Shown here: piece after piece, positions 5,240 to 6,560 of the stretch | Numbering within the stretch: the first letter of the stretch is position 1 | How the letters are laid out: every line of letters begins with the position of its first letter | Assembly: GCA_964389025.1 (NCBI GenBank) | Contig: CAYMCQ010000126.1 | Span: forward strand, 1 to 6,560 | DNA: 6,560 nucleotides | Reading direction: 5' to 3' | Origin: CAYMCQ01 sp964389025 | GTDB taxonomy: Bacteria > Verrucomicrobiota > Verrucomicrobiia > Limisphaerales > CAYMCQ01 | Position numbers and translations under genes: made by a program | Notes under the pieces: model-generated | The model's input: only the letters and a program-made list of their open reading frames with translations | Databases searched by the model: none | What the model was told of the DNA's origin: nothing

Positions 5240-5794
5240 CTACTTTTTGAGATAGCCGATCTTCGTCAATTCCTGTCTGTGAAACTCAATCGTCTGCGGG
5301 TTCGGGAAAAGAAACTCGAAATACGCCTCCCACTTCGGATCTTCCTTCAAGTTGATATACGGCTTTCGGTCCGGGCAGGAATCTTGGTAAAATTTTTTGA
5401 GAACTTCTTCGACTCCCTTTGCGTCTCGAACATAGATGTAGTCCAAACGCTCGCCATTGTGGGTGAACGCCCCGGCAAAAATGGAAGGTGTGATCTCGGT
5501 GATTATCTTCAATTGTTTTTCAGCGAGGGCATTTAGAAAATCCAGTTCTGAGCTGCTCGGTAAACCATTCGTGTCTGAAGATGCGTAGTTGACGCCGGTC
5601 ACAATCAATCGCCGATAGTCCGCAACTGGCGCACGCTCTTTTAGCGCGAGGTTCACGATAATTGAGCCAGGACGACCGTCATAATCGGCCAAGTAAGCCC
5701 ACCAAAAATCTCTTTGCTGCACGTTTCCGCATGAGTTCATAAGCACCACCATTCCTGCGACAATTATCGCTTTGATGAGTTGAATCCTTTTCAT
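5240..5794 (-). CDS. DUF695-like putative lipoprotein
   Basis: This 184-residue protein begins MKRIQLIKAIIVAGMVVLMN, with a basic N-terminus and hydrophobic core, followed by Ser-Cys22. This looks like a lipoprotein signal peptide, although the bases of the lipobox (MNSC) are not ideal. The remainder, from RDFWWAYLADYDGRPGSIIV through LRAELD-like acidic stretches to LDYIYVRDAKGVEEVLKKFY and EDPKWEAYFEFLFPNPQT, resembles the DUF695 family of unknown function by pattern memory, with moderate certainty. ATG 5794 is chosen because it places the signal sequence at the N-terminus. An in-frame ATG at 5830 would add 12 residues that overlap the gltX fragment. The start is only 16 nt after the stop of that fragment, so this gene probably once followed gltX directly in an operon and is now also downstream of brnTA. 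Its function is unknown. Confidence 0.72.
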   Translation of the reverse strand: MKRIQLIKAIIVAGMVVLMNSCGNVQQRDFWWAYLADYDGRPGSIIVNLALKERAPVADYRRLIVTGVNYASSDTNGLPSSSELDFLNALAEKQLKIITEITPSIFAGAFTHNGERLDYIYVRDAKGVEEVLKKFYQDSCPDRKPYINLKEDPKWEAYFEFLFPNPQTIEFHRQELTKIGYLKK

Positions 5795-5810
5795 TCGCGA
5801 TTGCGTTGGT

Positions 5811-5942
5811 TCATCCCTCAAACCCCGCATTACCCAGCGCCCTCTCTATCCTCTCCATCACCTTCTCCTTCCCCATCACCTCCAGCAAATGATACAGGCT
5901 CGGGCCGGAGGGGTTGCCGGTGCAGGTGAGGCAGACGGGAAA
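5811..5942 (-). pseudogene. gltX: Displaced 3' fragment of gltX (glutamyl-tRNA synthetase C-terminus)
   Basis: Read on the minus strand from 5942 this gives PVCLTCTGNPSGP, then SLYHLLEVMGKEKVMERIER and ALGNAGFEG, ending with TGA at 5813-5811. The pattern of TG-x-P-x-G-P followed by LL-x-x-x-GKE-x-V-x-x-R-I-x-x-AL is that of the extreme C-terminus of bacterial glutamyl-tRNA synthetase. Only about 43 codons remain. Directly upstream in the same frame is the TAG stop of brnA (5945-5943), so the fragment has no start of its own and is not expected to be translated except by readthrough. It matches the copy at 6455-6560 at 89 of 93 aligned bases. Its close spacing (16 nt) to the lipoprotein gene suggests that it is the original end of gltX. 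Assignment to gltX rests on a short motif, so another class I synthetase is possible. Confidence 0.62.
5836..5928. repeat. Direct repeat, copy 1 (duplicated gltX 3' end)
   Basis: The 93 bases align without gaps to 6468-6560 at an offset of 632, with four differences (5847, 5854, 5873, 5927). A 53-base block, 5874-5926, is identical to 6506-6558. The match may extend further, but the second copy is cut by the window edge. Confidence 0.95.
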
Positions 5943-5952
5943 CTATTTTCCC
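5937..5952. repeat. Inverted repeat at the brnA/gltX-fragment junction
   Basis: GGGAAA-CTAT-TTTCCC has perfect 6-bp arms around a 4-nt loop. It spans the brnA stop codon and the first bases of the gltX fragment, exactly where the cassette meets old gltX sequence. It may mark the recombination point or act as a weak hairpin. It may also be chance. Confidence 0.4.
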
Positions 5953-6155
5953 GCAACCGCTTTCTGCCGCCGGATGATGCCGGCCAATGCGCGCAAGGAA
6001 TTGTTCACGGTTTCGGCGTCGGAAAAGACCTTGGCCACGTCGGGTTCTAAAACCACCACGTTCGCGCCGCGATGGTAACGGCGGAAATACTTTCCGCGTT
6101 CGCCGCGCGAGAAATCATATTCCGCCTGCATTTCTTTAGCTGATGATTTTTTCAT
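5943..6155 (-). CDS. brnA: BrnA-type antitoxin of a BrnT/BrnA pair
   Basis: This 70-residue antitoxin begins MKKSSAKEMQAEYDFSRGER, continues GKYFRRYHRGANVVVLEPDV, and ends with a short helical segment NNSLRALAGIIRRQKAVAGK. The central V-V-V-L-E-P-D-V followed by a helix fits a ribbon-helix-helix DNA-binding module, which in BrnA-like antitoxins represses the operon and neutralises BrnT. ATG at 6155 is chosen because family homology starts there. The open frame runs upstream to 6407, but that extension only shadows brnT. The start lies inside the end of brnT with a 20-nt overlap, the usual toxin-first order of this system and a sign of translational coupling. The TAG stop is joined without spacing to the gltX fragment in the same frame. 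Confidence 0.82.
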   Translation of the reverse strand: MKKSSAKEMQAEYDFSRGERGKYFRRYHRGANVVVLEPDVAKVFSDAETVNNSLRALAGIIRRQKAVAGK

Positions 6156-6417
6156 AATCTTTTCGCTCGCCGCGACCCGCCCGTCGCGCGCTGATGACGC
6201 GTATATTATCGCCGCGCTCGGTATGAATGACAACCAGCAATCTTTCGCGATGCGACCGCCCGAGAATGATGAACCGCGCTTCGGTTCGAGAATGTTCCGG
6301 GTCGGGGATCGTGATGGAGCGCGGATCGCCAAAGACCGTCGCGGCTTCTTCAAAGCTGACACCATGTTTGGCCAGATTGGAGGCAGCCTTGTTCGCGTCC
6401 CATTCAAAAGTGAGCAT
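6136..6417 (-). CDS. brnT: BrnT-type toxin (DUF497 family ribonuclease)
   Basis: This 93-residue BrnT/DUF497 (PF04365) protein has a RelE-like fold in studied members and inhibits translation by RNA cleavage. The family signature is complete: FEWDANKAASNLAKHGVSFE near the N-terminus, then EAATVFGDP, a middle segment RFIILGRSHRERLLVVIHTE, and C-terminal RVISARRAGRGERKDYEKII. Length is typical and no key segment is missing, so the toxin is probably intact. ATG at 6417 begins the homology. The preceding bases (on the minus strand) show no strong Shine-Dalgarno. Only 37 nt separate the start from the stop of the upstream gltX copy, leaving little room for a separate promoter, so expression may depend on gltX transcription or on a promoter within its 3' end. 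Confidence 0.92.
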   Translation of the reverse strand: MLTFEWDANKAASNLAKHGVSFEEAATVFGDPRSITIPDPEHSRTEARFIILGRSHRERLLVVIHTERGDNIRVISARRAGRGERKDYEKIIS

Positions 6418-6454
6418 GGCGGTGATTCAAATCTTTCACTCGCGCGCCGTCCAT

Positions 6455-6560
6455 CTAAAAACTTCCAAGCGCCCTCTCAATCCTCCCCATCACCTTCTCC
6501 TTCCTCATCACCTCCAGCAAATGATACAGGCTCGGGCCGGAGGGGTTGCCGGTGCAGGCG
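6455..6560 (-). CDS. gltX: Glutamyl-tRNA synthetase, C-terminal end (runs off the window)
   Basis: The minus-strand frame entering at the right edge reads ACTGNPSGPSLYHLLEVM, then RKEKVMGRIERALGSF, and stops with TAG at 6457-6455. It matches the fragment at 5811-5942, but with Ala for Thr at the start, Arg for Gly in the GKE motif, Gly for Glu six residues later, and a different, shorter tail (GSF against GNAGFEG). It probably represents the current end of gltX, which charges tRNA-Glu. Only 34 residues are visible, so whether a complete gene or merely another displaced repeat lies beyond the edge cannot be decided here. Confidence 0.55.
   Translation of the reverse strand, partial: ACTGNPSGPSLYHLLEVMRKEKVMGRIERALGSF
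6468..6560. repeat. Direct repeat, copy 2 (duplicated gltX 3' end)
   Basis: This is the partner of 5836-5928, with 89 of 93 identical bases. Homology to copy 1 stops at 6468, just after the AGCGCC block. Everything between there and the brnT start is unlike the sequence after copy 1, which marks one boundary of the inserted brnTA unit. Confidence 0.95.

Noticed and set aside
5225..5536. Plus-strand open frame of 103 codons opposite the lipoprotein gene
   Set aside because: It is antisense to the DUF695-like gene, which has a signal peptide and family-like motifs. This frame has neither.
6156..6407. N-terminal extension of the brnA frame to an ATG at 6407
   Set aside because: The extension lies opposite in frame to brnT coding sequence and is Arg/Ser/Pro-rich shadow sequence. 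Antitoxin homology starts at ATG 6155.

Overview
The window looks like part of a Verrucomicrobiota-type genome, perhaps of the Pedosphaera/Limisphaerales group. This placement is an inference from the moderately high GC content, an AceE-type E1 paired with a single-lipoyl E2, a stray 'four helix bundle' (23S rRNA intervening-sequence-type) gene, and VapBC and BrnTA cassettes scattered between housekeeping genes. No rRNA or other taxonomic marker is present.

Left part (1-4424, plus strand): a pyruvate dehydrogenase operon. It holds the 3' end of aceE (E1), the dihydrolipoamide acetyltransferase gene (E2, 1229-2470) and the dihydrolipoamide dehydrogenase gene (E3, 3000-4424). Together these convert pyruvate, CoA and NAD+ to acetyl-CoA, CO2 and NADH. 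The operon is interrupted twice by accessory DNA. A VapB/VapC-type toxin-antitoxin pair (560-1224) lies between E1 and E2, with only 4 nt between the toxin stop and the E2 start. Between E2 and E3 is a frameshifted four-helix-bundle (IVP/S23-like) gene (2510-2997), bracketed by imperfect 32-bp inverted repeats rich in GAGGAC units. The right repeat also carries the probable Shine-Dalgarno sequence of the E3 gene.

Middle (4425-5239): a convergent minus-strand VOC/glyoxalase-fold gene (4486-4878), then about 360 bp without a credible gene. That gap is packed with short inverted repeats, including two elaborate hairpins of the same design (4950-4984 and 5166-5196).

Right part (5240-6560, minus strand): a DUF695-like putative lipoprotein gene (5240-5794), a displaced fragment of the 3' end of what appears to be gltX (5811-5942), a BrnT/BrnA toxin-antitoxin pair (5943-6417), and a second copy of the same gltX 3' end running off the window edge (6455-6560). 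The two gltX ends match at 89 of 93 aligned bases. The simplest reading is that the BrnTA cassette sits in the 3' end of gltX and is bracketed by a duplicated gene end, much as integrating elements rebuild the gene they enter. No integrase is visible.

The most notable theme is that three small cassettes (VapBC, IVP element, BrnTA) have entered tightly packed housekeeping operons without destroying the flanking reading frames, two of them with clear repeat boundaries.
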